Assembly: GCF_003857035.1 (NCBI RefSeq)
Contig: NZ_QGSY01000230.1
Coordinates: forward strand, 62,001-126,000
Direction: 5' to 3'
Source of the DNA: Micromonospora arida
GTDB taxonomy: Bacteria; Actinomycetota; Actinomycetes; Mycobacteriales; Micromonosporaceae
DNA length: 64,000 bases
A program made the translations under genes and the position numbers. The notes below the pieces were generated by a model. That model worked only from the letters and a program-made list of their open reading frames with translations. It was not told the DNA's origin and made no database searches. Of this stretch, positions 43,198 through 55,135 are shown piece by piece; position 1 is the stretch's first letter, and the number at the start of each line of letters is the position of its first letter.

Positions 43198-44118
43198 GTG
43201 ACAGCAACGATCTCCACGACTTCGGTCACCCCCACCCGGCGGCGGCGACGGTCGGCTCGACTGTCGCCGCTGCTGGTGGCGTTCGTCCTCGTGCCGTTCG
43301 CGGTCGAGAGCGTCTGGGTCTTCTGGCCGGCGATCCAGGGCTTCTGGTTCTCCCTCACCCGCTGGGACGGGATGACACCGCCGACCTTCGTCGGCACCGA
43401 CAACTACGTCGAGCTGGCCGGCGACGCCACCTTCCGGGGTGCGCTGGTCAACACGGTGATCTGGCTGGTGCTCTTCGGCGGCCTCTCCGTGCTGGGTGGC
43501 TTCGGCATGGCGCTCGTCCTGCAGAAGGAGCGGCGCTTCGTCGGCTTCTACCGGGCCGCGCTGTTCACCCCTGTGGTGTTCTCGCTGGTGGTGACCGCGC
43601 TGGTCTGGCGGGTCTTCTACCAGCCCGACGGCATCGCCGACACGCTGCTGCGGGCGGTCGGCCTGGAGCAGCTGATCCGGCCCTGGCTCGCCGACCCGCA
43701 GACCGCCCTGTACGCGGTGATCCTGCCCGCGCTGTGGCGGCAGATCGGGTACGTGATGGTGCTGTTCCTGGCCGGGTTGAAGGCGATCGACCCGGCGCTG
43801 CACGAGGCGGCCCGGATGGACGGCGCCAACGCCTGGCAGCGGCTACGACACGTCACGATTCCCCAGCTCAAGGGGGTCAACGCCGTGGTGCTGTCGGTCA
43901 TCGTGATCGACTCGCTGCGCTCGTTCGACATCGTCTGGTCGCTGACCAAGGGCGGGCCGTACCACTCGTCGGAGCTGCTCAGCACCTACATGTACTCGAC
44001 CGCGTTCCAGAGCCTGCGGCTGGGCTACGCCTCGGCGATCGCTGTAGTGATCTTCGTGCTCGCGCTGGCCGTCATCCTCGGCTACCTGGTCCGCGCGTTC
44101 CGGGAGGAAGCGTCATGA
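43198..44118 (+). CDS. ABC sugar permease, MalF/UgpA type
   Basis: 306 residues, six membrane helices, after a Arg-rich cytoplasmic N-terminus. The EAA loop HEAARMDGANAWQRLRHVTI near residues 200-219 is the contact for the ATPase. FYQPDGIADTLLRAVGLEQL and GGPYHSSELLSTYMYSTAF are typical of CUT1 permeases. GTG at 43198 is one base after the binding-protein stop, and the stop overlaps the next permease (ATGA). Confidence 0.94.
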   Translation: MTATISTTSVTPTRRRRRSARLSPLLVAFVLVPFAVESVWVFWPAIQGFWFSLTRWDGMTPPTFVGTDNYVELAGDATFRGALVNTVIWLVLFGGLSVLGGFGMALVLQKERRFVGFYRAALFTPVVFSLVVTALVWRVFYQPDGIADTLLRAVGLEQLIRPWLADPQTALYAVILPALWRQIGYVMVLFLAGLKAIDPALHEAARMDGANAWQRLRHVTIPQLKGVNAVVLSVIVIDSLRSFDIVWSLTKGGPYHSSELLSTYMYSTAFQSLRLGYASAIAVVIFVLALAVILGYLVRAFREEAS

Positions 44119-44936
44119 ACAAGCTCCGTACCGGGGCCTTCCACACCGGCATGGTCCTGCTCTCGCTCCTCTGGCTGGGCCCGGTGCTCTGGGTGGTGGT
44201 GATGTCCACCCGGTCGTTCGACGACATCGCCGCGCACGGCGTGGGCAGCCTGCCCCAGTCGTTCACACTGGACACCTACCGGCAGGCGTGGACCGACGGC
44301 GGCGAGCTGCGGGCGCTGATCAACAGCATGCTGGTCACCGTCCCGTCGGTGGCGCTGAGCCTGGGGTTGGCCGCGATGGCCGCGTTCGCGCTGAGTCGCT
44401 TCCGGATCCCCGGGCGGCGCACGATCCTGCTGCTGATGCTCGCCGGCAACCTGCTCCCACCGCAGATCCTGCTCATCCCGGTGGCCAAGTTCAGCGAGCT
44501 GACCGGCCTGTACGACACGCTCTGGGCGTTGATCGCGGTGCAGGTCGGCTTCGGGCTCGGCTTCTACACGTTCGTCCTGCACGGCTTCATGCGGGACCTG
44601 CCGGGCGAGATCCAGGAGGCGGCCACCATCGACGGTGCCGGCACGGCGCAGATCTTCACCCGGGTGATGCTGCCGCTGACCCGACCCGCGCTGGCCGCTC
44701 TCGGGGCGCTCTCCTTCACCTGGATCTTCAACGACCTGCTCTGGGCGATCACCGTGCTGCGTACCGATGACAACATGCCGGTCACCCCGGCGCTGCTCGC
44801 CCTTCAGGGCCAGTTCGTCTCGTCCTGGAACGTCATCGCCGCCGGTACGGTCATCGCGGCCGTGCCCACCGTCGCGGTGTTCCTCCGCTTCCAGCGGCAC
44901 TTCGTCTCCGGCCTGGCGCTCGGAGCGGTCAAGTGA
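44115..44936 (+). CDS. ABC sugar permease, MalG/UgpE type
   Basis: 273 residues, six membrane helices, EAA loop EIQEAATIDGAGTAQIFTRV near residues 172-191. Together with the preceding permease it forms the membrane channel. ATG at 44115 overlaps the upstream stop and the TGA overlaps the GH36 GTG start, so transport and hydrolysis genes are translationally coupled. No ABC ATPase gene is present in the locus. Confidence 0.94.
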   Translation: MNKLRTGAFHTGMVLLSLLWLGPVLWVVVMSTRSFDDIAAHGVGSLPQSFTLDTYRQAWTDGGELRALINSMLVTVPSVALSLGLAAMAAFALSRFRIPGRRTILLLMLAGNLLPPQILLIPVAKFSELTGLYDTLWALIAVQVGFGLGFYTFVLHGFMRDLPGEIQEAATIDGAGTAQIFTRVMLPLTRPALAALGALSFTWIFNDLLWAITVLRTDDNMPVTPALLALQGQFVSSWNVIAAGTVIAAVPTVAVFLRFQRHFVSGLALGAVK

Positions 44937-47020
44937 CCGCCGAGACCGGGCAGCGCTGGACGCTGCGGGGCACGCACACCGAGTACACCGTGGCGGTGCC
45001 CGCGCACGGTCGCTGGCTGGAACTTGTCGCGTGGGGGCCGCACGGCGTCTCCGACGGGCCCTCGCCGGTCGCCTACGACGGTCCGGTCCCGTTCCTCACC
45101 GCCGGCGACGCGGCCCCCATCGAGTACGCCACCGACGCCGACCGCCCGTTCACCGGCGCGGACCTGGTGATCGAGACTTCGAACGGGCAGCGCCGGGTGG
45201 GCTTCGTGCACACCGACGCGCGTATCGACGCCGACCAGCGGCAGTTGGCCGTCGACTTCGCCGACCCGGTCACCGGGCTGCGCGCCACAGTGCACTACCG
45301 GGTGCCCGCCGGCACCGACGTGGTGCAGCGGTGGGTCGAGCTGGCCAACGACGGCACCGACGCGCTGCGGGTCGTCCGGGCCGGATCGGGCGGGTTCTGC
45401 GTACCGACGCCGCACGGCGCGCTGCTCAGCCACCAGTGGGGCCAGTGGGAGCAGGAGTTCCAGCTGTCCCACGTCGAGCTGGGCCACGGCGCGTTCGGCA
45501 TCGGCAGTTCCCAGGGCGTACCCGGGCATCTGCACGTGCCCTGGCTGGCCGTGCGCGACACCGCCGAGCCGGCCGGCCCGGCCTGGGGGATCGCGCTGGC
45601 GTGGACCGGCTCGTGGGAGATCAGCGCAGAGCGGGACACCGGCGGCCTGACCCGGGTCCGGGTCGGCCGTCAGCTGGTCGACGGCCCGCTGGAACTGGCC
45701 GCGGGCGAGCGGTTGGCCCTGCCGGCGGCCACCGGCGCGTACAGCCCGGACGGCCTGGACGGGCTGGCCCGGGTCTGGCACACCCACCAGCGGTTGCTGG
45801 CCGCCGACCGGCTCAGCCCTCGCCCGGTGCTCTACAACTCCTGGGAGGCGACCTACTTCGCCGTCGAGGCGCAGAGTCAGCTCGCGCTCGCCCGGATCGC
45901 CGCCGAGCTGGGCGTGGAGACGTTCGTCGTGGACGACGGCTGGTTCGTGGGCCGCGACGACGACACCGCCGGGCTGGGCGACTGGACGCCAGACCCGGCG
46001 AAGTTCCCGGCCGGGTTCGACACCTTCATCGCCGACGTCCGCGCCCTCGGGCTGAACTTCGGGCTCTGGGTCGAGCCGGAATGCGTCAACCCGAAGTCGT
46101 CCCTGTACGCCGAGCACCCGGACTGGGTCTACTCCGTCGACGGCCGACCACTCACCCCGGTCCGCAACCAGTACCTGCTCGACCTGGGCCGGCCGGAGGT
46201 CGCCGAGTTCGTCCACTCCACCGTCGACGGCCTGCTGCGCCGGTACGACATCGACTACCTGAAGTGGGACTTCAACCGGCCGCGTACCGAACCGGGTCGG
46301 TCCGGCGGGGTGGGCCCGCTCGACCTGGACGGCGCGCACGTCGCCAACCTGCACCGGATCTACGAGCGGTTGCGCCGGGACCATCCCGGTGTGCTGATCG
46401 AGGCGTGCGCCGGCGGGGGCGCGCGGACCGACCTGGCGATGGCCGCCCGGGCCGACGTCTTCTGGCCCAGCGACAACACCGGCCCGCTGGACCGGCTGGC
46501 CATCCAGTACGGCTTCCTGCACGCCAACGCCCCACACCTGCTCAGCTCCTGGGTCACCGACGCGCCCGGCTTGTTCGACCCCCGCCCCCGGTCGCTGGCG
46601 TTCCGATTCGTCCTGGCGATGGCCGGTGTGCTCGGCATCGGTGCGGACATCCGGGCGTGGACCGCCGCCGAGCGGGCCGAGGCGGCCGGCTGGATCGCCC
46701 GCTACAAGGAGATCCGGGACGTCGTCACGCACGGCGAGGTGCACCTGATCGGTGGCCCCGACCAGGCCCGCTGTGCGGTGCAGTACACCGCGCCGGACGA
46801 GAACCAGGTGGTCGTCCTGGCCTGGCACACCGGCCGGCTCGACGGCGCCGGGCTGCTTCCGTCCCGTCCGGTCCGGTTGCCCCTGCGCGGCCTCGACCCG
46901 ACTGGCCGTTACTCGCACGGCGATCGGCACTACTCCGGCAGCCACCTCGTCACCGTCGGCCTGCCCGTGCAGTGGAGCGCGACCCACGACGCCGACCTCA
47001 TCGTGCTGACCCGCGGCTGA
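44933..47020 (+). CDS. Cytoplasmic alpha-galactosidase, GH36
   Basis: 695 residues, no signal peptide. The N-terminal beta-sandwich is followed by the GH36 barrel. Visible motifs are LYNSWEATYFAVEAQSQLAL, FVVDDGWFVGRDDD, LWVEPECVNPKSSLYAEHPD, the nucleophile Asp446 in YLKWDFNRP, CAGGGARTD and the acid/base Asp514 in FWPSDNTGPLDR. It releases galactose from imported melibiose or raffinose-type sugars. The GTG start overlaps the second permease gene (GTGA). Product galactose would enter the divergent oxidative pathway. Confidence 0.95.
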   Translation: MTAETGQRWTLRGTHTEYTVAVPAHGRWLELVAWGPHGVSDGPSPVAYDGPVPFLTAGDAAPIEYATDADRPFTGADLVIETSNGQRRVGFVHTDARIDADQRQLAVDFADPVTGLRATVHYRVPAGTDVVQRWVELANDGTDALRVVRAGSGGFCVPTPHGALLSHQWGQWEQEFQLSHVELGHGAFGIGSSQGVPGHLHVPWLAVRDTAEPAGPAWGIALAWTGSWEISAERDTGGLTRVRVGRQLVDGPLELAAGERLALPAATGAYSPDGLDGLARVWHTHQRLLAADRLSPRPVLYNSWEATYFAVEAQSQLALARIAAELGVETFVVDDGWFVGRDDDTAGLGDWTPDPAKFPAGFDTFIADVRALGLNFGLWVEPECVNPKSSLYAEHPDWVYSVDGRPLTPVRNQYLLDLGRPEVAEFVHSTVDGLLRRYDIDYLKWDFNRPRTEPGRSGGVGPLDLDGAHVANLHRIYERLRRDHPGVLIEACAGGGARTDLAMAARADVFWPSDNTGPLDRLAIQYGFLHANAPHLLSSWVTDAPGLFDPRPRSLAFRFVLAMAGVLGIGADIRAWTAAERAEAAGWIARYKEIRDVVTHGEVHLIGGPDQARCAVQYTAPDENQVVVLAWHTGRLDGAGLLPSRPVRLPLRGLDPTGRYSHGDRHYSGSHLVTVGLPVQWSATHDADLIVLTRG

Positions 47021-47066
47021 GATCGGAGCACCACCACCCCCACCCCCGAGGGACAGGAGTACCTCC

Positions 47067-49280
47067 ATGCGCCTGAACCGACCGCTGACCGCTGCCCTGG
47101 CCGTGCTCGGCCTGGGCCTGGCCGGCCCGATGCCGGCGATGGCCGGCCCACCCCACGCCGACCCACCACAGGCCGGCCACGGGCCGGGCCGCCCCGGTCA
47201 TGCCCCGGCGGCCACCGGTGCCGAGGACCAGGGAGCGCCGACCTTCTTCAACAGCGGGCTCGCCCCGACGCCCTACCAGGGCTGGAACACCTACTTCGGC
47301 CTCGGTGGCGACCCCACCGAGGCCGAAGTACGGTCGGTCACCGACTACATGGTCCACAGTGGCCTTCGGGACGCCGGCTACACCTACGTCTGGATCGACG
47401 GCAACTGGGCCGCACCCACCCCGCGCAACGAGGCCGGTCAGCTCGTCGCCGACCCGGCCCGCTTCCCCGGCGGAATGGCCGCGCTGGCCGCGTACATCCA
47501 CAGCAAGGGGATGAAGGCCGGCATCTACACCGACGCCGGCCCGTACCTGCCGGGGCAGTGTGGGCTCGGCAGCAACGGCCACTACCGGGCGGACATCGCC
47601 CAGTTCGCCGGCTGGGGCTTCGACGCGCTGAAGGCCGACTGGCTGTGCGGCCGGGCCGCCGGCCTCGACCCGGAGACCACCTTCCGGGAGTTGGCCGAGG
47701 CGGTACGCCAGTCGCCCCGACCGATGCTGCTCAACATCTGCAACCCGGTCAGCTCGGACTGGGGCGGCGGCCCGTACACCCCGGAGCAGCTCTCCACCTG
47801 GAGCTACACGTACGCGCCCACCGTCGCCGACTCCTGGCGGACCTACACGGATGTAGGGCTCACCGACCCGTCCCCGCAGTGGGCGTACCCGTGGGTGCTG
47901 CGCAACATGGACGTCAACGCGTACCACCCGGCGGCCACCGGGCCGGGGCACTACAACGACCCGGACTACCTGCTGCCGATGCGCCCGCTGCCCGACGGCG
48001 GGTACGAGTTGAGCCTGGACGAGTCCAAGACGCAGCTCGGCATGTGGGCCATCATGGCCGCGCCGCTGGTGATCGGCTCCGACCCGCGTGGCCTGCCGAA
48101 GGAGATGATCTCGGCGCTGACCAACCCGGAGATCATCGCGGTGGACCAGGACCCGCTGGTCCGGCAGGGCGTCAAGGTCGCCGACACCGGCACCGACGCG
48201 CAGGTCTGGAGCAAGGTGCTCACCGGCTCCGGAAAGCGGGCGGTCGCACTGCTCAACCGGCACGACACCGCCCAGCAGATCACAGTGAACTTCGCCGACG
48301 TCGCCCTCGGCGGGTCGGTCAAGGTTCGTGACCTGTGGTCCCGCTCCACAGTGGACGCTCAACCGGGCAGCCCGGGCGTACAGCCGTTCACCGGCTCGTA
48401 CACCGTCGAGGTGCCGGCGCACGGGGTGGCCATGCTCGGTCTGACCGGCACCGACCAGGTCGCCGGCGCTGACCTCGGTGGCACCGCCAGCGCCAGCCCG
48501 GCGCTGGTCCGGGTGGACGACACCCACGCCACCGCCTTCGTCCGCGATGCTTCCGGTGGGCTGGCGGTCAACACCCGCACCGGTACGACGTGGGGCACGC
48601 ACTGGACCTCGCTCGGCGGCCCGGTCGGCGGCCGGATCCTCGGCCAGCCGGCGGCGTACGGCTCCGCCGACGGGCGGCTCGACGTGTTCGTCCGCGGCAC
48701 CGACAACGCGGCCTGGCAGCGCAGTTACGTCGCCGGCAACTGGGGACCGTGGCGCAGCCTCGGTGGCACGCTGACCGACGCGCCCACGGTGGCCTGGACC
48801 AACCCGACGCAGTGGACCCTCGTCGCCCGCGGTGCCGACGGCAAGCTCTGGTCGCGTACGCCGAACGCCGGCTGGACCGGCGTCGGGGCTCCCGAGAACC
48901 GGCCGTTCTACGGTCGGCCGAGCGCGGTCGTCGACGATGCCGGCGTGCTGCACGTGGCGGTCCGCAGCCGCACCGACGAGGTGTGGTGGAGCAGCCGGAC
49001 CGGCACCACCTGGTCGGCCTGGACGAACCTGGGCGGCACCACCAGCGGCAGCCCGACCCTGCTCGCCACCTCCGGCCGGGTCTACCTGTTCGCGCTGGCC
49101 GCCGACAACCGGCTCTGGCAGCGCAACCTGGCCGACGGTGCCTGGGGTGGCTGGTTCCGGCGCGGTGAGTTCGCGACCGACGCGTTCCGGGGTGCGCCCG
49201 GGGCCGCCGCCGGTGCCAACGGCAGCGCCTGGCTGGCGGTACGCGGCGTTGACGACCGGGTGCACCAGGTCACCCTCTGA
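47067..49280 (+). CDS. Secreted GH27 alpha-galactosidase with C-terminal PLL-like propeller
   Basis: 737 residues. Signal peptide (1-26, cleaved after AMA), a Pro/His linker, then GH27: PYQGWNTYFGLGGD, VWIDGNWAAP, nucleophile Asp191 in DALKADWLCG, NICNPVSSDWGGGPY, acid/base Asp298 in GHYNDPDYLLP, and a small C-terminal beta domain (about 370-460). From about 475 to the end there are five or so repeating blades with W-x-S/D-LGG patterns (THWTSLGGPVGGR, GPWRSLGGTLTDAP, SAWTNLGGTTSGSP), resembling PLL/fucose-lectin propellers and probably binding glycans. It would act outside the cell on galactomannan or galacto-oligosaccharides. Ribosome site GGGACAGGAG precedes the ATG. Confidence 0.93.
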   Translation: MRLNRPLTAALAVLGLGLAGPMPAMAGPPHADPPQAGHGPGRPGHAPAATGAEDQGAPTFFNSGLAPTPYQGWNTYFGLGGDPTEAEVRSVTDYMVHSGLRDAGYTYVWIDGNWAAPTPRNEAGQLVADPARFPGGMAALAAYIHSKGMKAGIYTDAGPYLPGQCGLGSNGHYRADIAQFAGWGFDALKADWLCGRAAGLDPETTFRELAEAVRQSPRPMLLNICNPVSSDWGGGPYTPEQLSTWSYTYAPTVADSWRTYTDVGLTDPSPQWAYPWVLRNMDVNAYHPAATGPGHYNDPDYLLPMRPLPDGGYELSLDESKTQLGMWAIMAAPLVIGSDPRGLPKEMISALTNPEIIAVDQDPLVRQGVKVADTGTDAQVWSKVLTGSGKRAVALLNRHDTAQQITVNFADVALGGSVKVRDLWSRSTVDAQPGSPGVQPFTGSYTVEVPAHGVAMLGLTGTDQVAGADLGGTASASPALVRVDDTHATAFVRDASGGLAVNTRTGTTWGTHWTSLGGPVGGRILGQPAAYGSADGRLDVFVRGTDNAAWQRSYVAGNWGPWRSLGGTLTDAPTVAWTNPTQWTLVARGADGKLWSRTPNAGWTGVGAPENRPFYGRPSAVVDDAGVLHVAVRSRTDEVWWSSRTGTTWSAWTNLGGTTSGSPTLLATSGRVYLFALAADNRLWQRNLADGAWGGWFRRGEFATDAFRGAPGAAAGANGSAWLAVRGVDDRVHQVTL

Positions 49281-49285
49281 TCCAC

Positions 49286-49318
49286 GGTGGCGGGCCGTCG
49301 ACCTGACGGCCCGCCACC
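49286..49318. terminator. Hairpin terminator after the alpha-galactosidase operon
   Basis: A perfect 14-bp stem (GGTGGCGGGCCGTC and complement) with a 5-base loop begins six bases after the GH27 stop codon. The convergent ATPase gene ends 33 bases further on, so the hairpin may serve both. Confidence 0.85.
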
Positions 49319-49350
49319 CCCGCACTACCGACTGAGGCCGGCTCGGCCGC

Positions 49351-51789
49351 TCAGGCCGGGACGAGTTCCCGGCATCGGCGAAGGGCGGCCTGGGCCAGCG
49401 GTGCGTCCCGGCCCGCGATCCCGGCCTCCAACTCGGCCACCGGTCCCGCGGCCCGACCCGGATCACCGGCTGCGGCTGCCGCCTCGGCCAGCACCAACAC
49501 GGCCTCGGCGGCCCACGCCAGGATGCCCTTCCCGCGTACCAGCGCCAGCGCCTCCGCCGCGTGCCGGACGGCCTCGTCCGGACGCCAGGTCAGGGTGAGC
49601 CGGGCCAGCGCCGAGAGCGCCTGCACCAGCGGCCAGACCGCACCGACCCGCCGGGCGTCGGCCACCACCTCCCACAGCGCCCGCTCGGCCGATTCGACCT
49701 GGTCGTGCCTGTCGCTTGCGGTGCCGGCGGTACGGGCCAGCACGGTCGCCAGTTCGACCCGCGCGTCCAGCAGGGTGACCGGCATCCGTTCGCTGCTGAC
49801 GACCAACTGGCTGAGCCGCTCGGCGAGCCCGTCCAGACGGCCGGCGGCCCGGTCCAGCGACAGTTCGGTCGCCTCCACCAGGGACGTCAGCCGCTCGTAC
49901 CCGGTCTCGTCGACCAGCGCCCGCCCAGCCGCCAGCAACGCTTCGGCCTGCTCCGGGTGACCGGCGTGCAGCGCGCCCTGCGCCCAGTTCAGGCAGGCTC
50001 GTGCGTGCTCGCGGGGCCGGTCGGCCAGTTCGGCGGACGCGCGCAGCTCGGAGATGATCGCCCAGGCCGCGGGGTCACCCAGCTCCAGCAGCAGCGAGGC
50101 TCGGGCGATGCGGACCGCGAGGTGCGCCGCCGGATCCCCGCTGGCCGCGGCGGCGGTCTCCGCCTCCGCGCAGCGGGCCAGGTGGTCGTCGACGTGCCGG
50201 CCGACGACGGTGTCGGGGGCCGCCAGCACCGCGAGCGCCGGGGCCTTGCGGCGCGGTGCACGCAGGTACGGCACGGCACGCTCGATCTCGGTGTACCCGC
50301 GCAGCGCCTCGCCCTGCTGGCGCAGCATCCGCCCGAGCACCAGACCCAGCTCACCGCGGGCGCCCGGCGGCAACCGTCGGTCGGCGAGCAGCCGTTCCAG
50401 CACCGGGATCGCCTCGGCCTGGCTGAGTCCGTCGATGGCCGACCGGCCCAACTTGGCGGCGAGCCGAACCCGTACCGGCCGGGGCAGCTCGGCGATGTCC
50501 ATCGTCTGGAGCAGGAAGCCGGCGGCGGTCGCGTCGTCGCCGCGCTCGGTGGCCAGGTCGGCGGCCGCCTCGGCGTTGCGGACGAAGTCGGCCCCGCTGC
50601 CGGCCCGACGGTAGTGGTGCGCCAGTTGGGCCACCGGCCTCGGCAGTTCCTGTTCCAAGACCCGTGCCACCCGCAGGTGCAGCCACTCCCGGTTCTCCCG
50701 GGGCACCAGGTCGTACACCACCTGGCGGGCCAGGTCGTGCCGGAACCGCAGGCCGTCCCCGGCGTCGTGCAGCAGGCCCGCCCGGTGTGCGGCGGTCAAC
50801 GCCGCGCCGATCGTCACCCGGTCGAGGCTGAGCACAGAGGCGAGGATGCGCTGATCAGGTGTCATCCCCAGTACGGCCGCCGCGCCGAGCACCTCCCGGG
50901 TGGCCTCGTCGAGCGGGCGCAGCCGCCAGAGCAGCACATCACGCAGGACGAACGGGACACTGTCGTCGGCCAACGGGTCGCCGCCCCGCTCGGCGAGCGT
51001 CCGCAGCACCTCCTCGACCACGAACGGGATGCCGGCGGTGCGGTCGAGCAGAGTGGCGGTCAGTTGCTGCGGAGGATCATCGAGGCGCAGGGTGCGGGCC
51101 GCCAGCCGTCGTACGTCGTCGGCGTCCAGCGGGCTGAGCGCAACGCGTGTGACGCTCCACGGGGGAGTCCGCGCCAGGGCGTCGTGGATCGGCGTACTGC
51201 TCCCCGGCGTCGCCGTACGCGCGGTCAGCACCACGGCCAGCCCCTCCACCGGGTGGGTGCTCAGGTAGGCGAGGAGTTCGCAGGTCGCCGGGTCAGCCCA
51301 GTGCAGATCCTCCAGCAGCAGCGTGGCCGGGCTCAGCGCGGCGAGCACCGCCGCGACGGCGCGGAGCAGGCGATGTCGCTCGGCCGCCGGGTCGGCCAAC
51401 GGGGGCGGCGCGTCCGGCAGTACGTCGGCCAGTTCGGGCAGCAGTGGCGCGAGGGCACCGGCCACCGGGTTGAGCGGACCGAGTTGGTCGGCGCCGCCCC
51501 GGATCGCGTCCAGCAGCACGCCGAGCGGGAAGGGCTCGGGCACGTCGTCGCACTCGCCGATGAGGTGCCGCCCGGGGAGTTCGGCGAGCAGTTCGGCGAC
51601 GAGTCGGCTCTTGCCGATCCCGGGCTCACCCTCCAGCAGGATGAGGCAGGGCGGAGTTGCGACGAGCCGGCGTAACTGGGCCAGCTCCGCCGCCCGGCCG
51701 ACGAACTCGACGGGCCCGCGCAGACGTTCGGGGCGGACGGGAGTTGGGCTCCCGCCGCCCCGTGTCTTGTCCTCGCCGCCGTCGATCAC
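49351..51789 (-). CDS. AAA/TPR signalling ATPase related to LAL regulators, lacking LuxR HTH
   Basis: 812 residues. After a short tail, FVGRAAELAQLRRL opens an AAA-16/STAND ATPase with Walker A GEPGIGKS (54-61), Walker B LLLEDLHWADPATCELLAYL (about 152-171) and the arginine-rich GLRFRHDLARQVVYDLVP (sensor region). From about 395 on it is an array of helical TPR-like repeats to the end (ALRRCRELVPA). Proteins of this layout usually end in a LuxR-type DNA-binding domain (LAL family); none is present here and the 70-base gap downstream cannot encode one. GTG start at 51789 lacks a clear ribosome site. Confidence 0.85.
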   Translation of the reverse strand: MIDGGEDKTRGGGSPTPVRPERLRGPVEFVGRAAELAQLRRLVATPPCLILLEGEPGIGKSRLVAELLAELPGRHLIGECDDVPEPFPLGVLLDAIRGGADQLGPLNPVAGALAPLLPELADVLPDAPPPLADPAAERHRLLRAVAAVLAALSPATLLLEDLHWADPATCELLAYLSTHPVEGLAVVLTARTATPGSSTPIHDALARTPPWSVTRVALSPLDADDVRRLAARTLRLDDPPQQLTATLLDRTAGIPFVVEEVLRTLAERGGDPLADDSVPFVLRDVLLWRLRPLDEATREVLGAAAVLGMTPDQRILASVLSLDRVTIGAALTAAHRAGLLHDAGDGLRFRHDLARQVVYDLVPRENREWLHLRVARVLEQELPRPVAQLAHHYRRAGSGADFVRNAEAAADLATERGDDATAAGFLLQTMDIAELPRPVRVRLAAKLGRSAIDGLSQAEAIPVLERLLADRRLPPGARGELGLVLGRMLRQQGEALRGYTEIERAVPYLRAPRRKAPALAVLAAPDTVVGRHVDDHLARCAEAETAAAASGDPAAHLAVRIARASLLLELGDPAAWAIISELRASAELADRPREHARACLNWAQGALHAGHPEQAEALLAAGRALVDETGYERLTSLVEATELSLDRAAGRLDGLAERLSQLVVSSERMPVTLLDARVELATVLARTAGTASDRHDQVESAERALWEVVADARRVGAVWPLVQALSALARLTLTWRPDEAVRHAAEALALVRGKGILAWAAEAVLVLAEAAAAAGDPGRAAGPVAELEAGIAGRDAPLAQAALRRCRELVPA

Positions 51790-51886
51790 CGTGGGCCGAG
51801 CAGATCACCTCTGCCCGGCGCGACGGCGGGCCGGCGGACCGGCGGTGACCTGGGTCACACGCCGATCCGCCGGGTGGGGGGTGCAG

Positions 51887-54964
<3,078 letters not shown>

Positions 54965-55135
54965 GTCGTTGCCTCCACGTTCGGTGCCGGCCGCCACGAC
55001 TGATGACGGTGGCCGAAACCTAGGATCGGTACCGATCATCGAGAAGCACCCGTAACCTGGCTGTCATCTTGGAAACAAGCTCGTAACACAACGGGTACTT
55101 TGCGCGTCATTTGAGAGCGCCGACCTGGGGGATCC

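Noticed and set aside
44804..51675. Antisense frames of over 700 codons opposite the galactosidases and the AAA ATPase
   Set aside because: Arg/Gly/Gln-rich, no motifs, no starts with ribosome sites, and true catalytic motifs lie on the other strand.
51790..51886. Possible missing LuxR HTH or regulatory gene between the ATPase and the protease
   Set aside because: Only 97 bases, upstream of the ATPase rather than downstream, with CCGG-rich repeats and no open frame of note.
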